Below, one piece after another: positions 6,722-7,642 of a stretch of 7,642 nt of DNA (within the stretch, counting starts at the first letter, position 1; every line of letters begins with the position of its first letter). Where the stretch lies: assembly GCA_913043885.1 (NCBI GenBank), contig CAJWOB010000110.1, positions 1 to 7,642 on the forward strand. Reading direction: 5' to 3'. The translations under genes were made by a program, and so were the position numbers. This DNA is from an uncultured Spirochaetaceae bacterium (GTDB lineage Bacteria > Spirochaetota > Spirochaetia > SZUA-6 > Bin103). A model generated the notes under the pieces. The model saw only the letters and a program-made list of their open reading frames with translations, was not told the origin of the DNA and ran no database searches.

Positions 6722-7375
6722 GTGGCCGACTGGGTAATGGAGGGGGATGGTGTGGTCTCGTTTCCCATGGGGAGGATGAGGCAGGAGTGCGTTCGTCCGC
6801 GCGAGGCAGGGCAGGCAGGGCAGGCAGGGAACATCGTCCACTGGTGCCCGACGACGCTCCCAGACGACATCGCCATAAGCTGGGATTTCCGCCCCCTCAC
6901 GGAGCCGGGGTTGGCGATCCTGTTCTTCGCGGCCCAGGGCTTCCAGGGAGAGGACATTCTCACCGCCGATTTGGCCGAACGGAACGGGCCGTACGATCAG
7001 TATCATCACGGCGACTTCAACGCGCTGCACGTCTCCTACTTTGGCAGCAATCCAGAAGAGAACGAGTTTCAAACCTGCAACCTGCGCAAGAGCTTCGGGT
7101 TCCACCTGGTGGCACAAGGTGCAGATCCCATACCCACGGTGCGATTTGCCCTACAGTCCTACCGCATTACCGTAGTCAAGTGCGGTCCGGTCGTGTCCCT
7201 CCGGATGAGCTATCGGGACGAGACACTGACGATCTTCACCTGGGAAGACGACGGCAGCACCCATGGACCGGTGCTGGGGCCGGGTAAGATCGGGTTTCGG
7301 CAGATGACGCCGCTGATCTGCGAGTACAGCAATCTCGTGGTGAGGAAGGCAACACGGCAAGAGTACAAGGAATGA
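6722..7375 (+). CDS. DUF1961 (YesU-like) concanavalin-A-lectin-fold protein, N-terminus displaced by a frameshift
   Basis: A 217-residue open frame of the DUF1961 family, which has a concanavalin A-like lectin/glucanase jelly roll; B. subtilis YesU belongs to it and lies in the rhamnogalacturonan-utilisation cluster. Enzymatic role is not settled. Visible family blocks: DWVMEGDG (res. 3-10), NIVHWCPTTLPDDIAISWDF (37-56), LFFAAQGFQGEDIL (67-80), YDQYHHGDFNALHVSYF (91-107), TCNLRKSFGFHLVAQGADPIP (118-138), FTWEDDG (172-178), GKIGFRQMTPLICEYSNLVV (188-207). GTG at 6722 is the first possible start after a TAA at 6707-6709 but lacks a ribosome site; the family's expected opening (IIYQNPCNI) lies upstream in frame 3, so one base is missing, or two are extra, at about 6710-6721. 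Residues 29-36 come from a 9-bp repeat and look inserted. The stop overlaps the aldehyde dehydrogenase start (ATGA), so the two are co-translated. Family call is strong. Confidence 0.9.
   Translation: MADWVMEGDGVVSFPMGRMRQECVRPREAGQAGQAGNIVHWCPTTLPDDIAISWDFRPLTEPGLAILFFAAQGFQGEDILTADLAERNGPYDQYHHGDFNALHVSYFGSNPEENEFQTCNLRKSFGFHLVAQGADPIPTVRFALQSYRITVVKCGPVVSLRMSYRDETLTIFTWEDDGSTHGPVLGPGKIGFRQMTPLICEYSNLVVRKATRQEYKE
6805..6830 (+). repeat. 9-bp tandem repeat inside the DUF1961 gene
   Basis: About 2.9 copies of GGCAGGGCA, in frame, encoding AGQAGQAG at residues 29-36. Copy change would keep the frame and only vary a surface linker. The three GGG runs plus nearby GG runs could also form a weak G-quadruplex on the plus strand. 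Confidence 0.8.
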
Positions 7376-7642
7376 GTACTACGAGAAGCGACCTACTGAT
7401 CGGCGGCGAGATCTGCCCGCCAGCGAGCGGAGACTACTACCCCCTGCACATCCCGGCGGACGGCACCCTGGTTGCCGAAGTAGCCAACGCCGGCACGGCC
7501 GACGTGGATCGCGCCGTCGCCGCCGCGCAGGAGGCATTCTACTCCGAGTGGAAGTTCTTCGGCGTGGAGGACAAGCGCGCTTTGTTCGGCCGGCTGAAGG
7601 ACGCACTCCACGCCAACGCCGCGGAGCTGCTGGCGGCCAAGG
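7372..7642 (+). CDS. Aldehyde dehydrogenase (NAD(P)-dependent, ALDH superfamily), N-terminal part only
   Basis: Open from ATG at 7372 to the end of the window (90 codons, partial). The product should oxidise an aldehyde or semialdehyde to the acid with NAD(P), in the cytoplasm. The visible part is the classic ALDH opening: LLIGGEICPPASGDYYPL, then IPADGTLVAEVANAGTADVD, RAVAAAQEAFYSEW and KRALFGRLKDALHANAAELL, equivalent to the family's 'iGGew...sG.....nPadG.v.a.v..a..aDvd.AV.aA..AF..W....R...l..la..l....eL'. The catalytic Cys and Glu regions lie beyond the window. The start overlaps the DUF1961 stop as ATGA, indicating coupled translation; AAGGA touches the start codon too closely to serve as an independent ribosome site. 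The aldehyde is unknown; a sugar-acid-derived semialdehyde would suit the neighbours. Confidence 0.88.
   Translation, partial: MSTTRSDLLIGGEICPPASGDYYPLHIPADGTLVAEVANAGTADVDRAVAAAQEAFYSEWKFFGVEDKRALFGRLKDALHANAAELLAAK

Overview
The window is GC-rich, gene-dense bacterial chromosome-like DNA with no RNA genes, CRISPR arrays, insertion sequences or phage genes. Gene content is that of an environmental heterotroph with large sugar-oxidoreductase and enolase-superfamily repertoires. A deep-branching GC-rich lineage (planctomycete-like, Chloroflexi/SAR202-like, Latescibacterota-like or similar) would fit, but the sequence alone does not fix the taxon.

Layout, left to right. (1) A + strand PQQ-dependent glucose/sorbosone dehydrogenase-like gene (34-1250), interrupted by a one-base frameshift near its 3' end. 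(2) Convergent to it, a - strand GNAT acetyltransferase (1265-1816). (3) Divergent from that, only 40 bp away, a + strand three-gene unit: a Gfo/Idh/MocA oxidoreductase (1857-2915), an unrecognised membrane-anchored or exported small protein whose signal segment and body lie in different frames (2912-3494), and an enolase-superfamily sugar-acid dehydratase-like protein (3491-4594). These genes overlap by GTGA and ATGA, so they are almost certainly one translationally coupled operon. (4) Convergent to it, with a 2-bp gap, a 682-residue - strand protein of no family I can name (4597-6645); it looks like an alpha-helical toroid followed by a beta-sandwich, the architecture of many polysaccharide lyases and glycosidases. 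(5) Divergent from that, a + strand DUF1961 (YesU-like) protein (6722-7375, with its true N-terminus out of frame upstream), overlapping by ATGA the start of an aldehyde dehydrogenase (7372 to beyond the window).

Taken together this looks like a carbohydrate or sugar-acid catabolic neighbourhood. There is a possible polysaccharide- or oligosaccharide-active toroid protein, a YesU-family lectin-fold protein (B. subtilis YesU sits in a rhamnogalacturonan locus), NAD(P)- and PQQ-type sugar dehydrogenases, a dehydratase and an aldehyde dehydrogenase. The substrate is not readable from the sequence.

Three genes show single-base frame breaks, each flanked by coherent coding sequence (about 1113-1119, 2987-2991, 6710-6721). 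Either the assembly carries indel errors or the locus is decaying; programmed shifting is a remote option at the C5 run only. The most novel items are the small exported protein embedded between two sugar enzymes, the 682-residue uncharacterised protein, and the two enzymes of the central operon that lack canonical catalytic residues (EKP lysine; barrel Asp of the His-Asp dyad).
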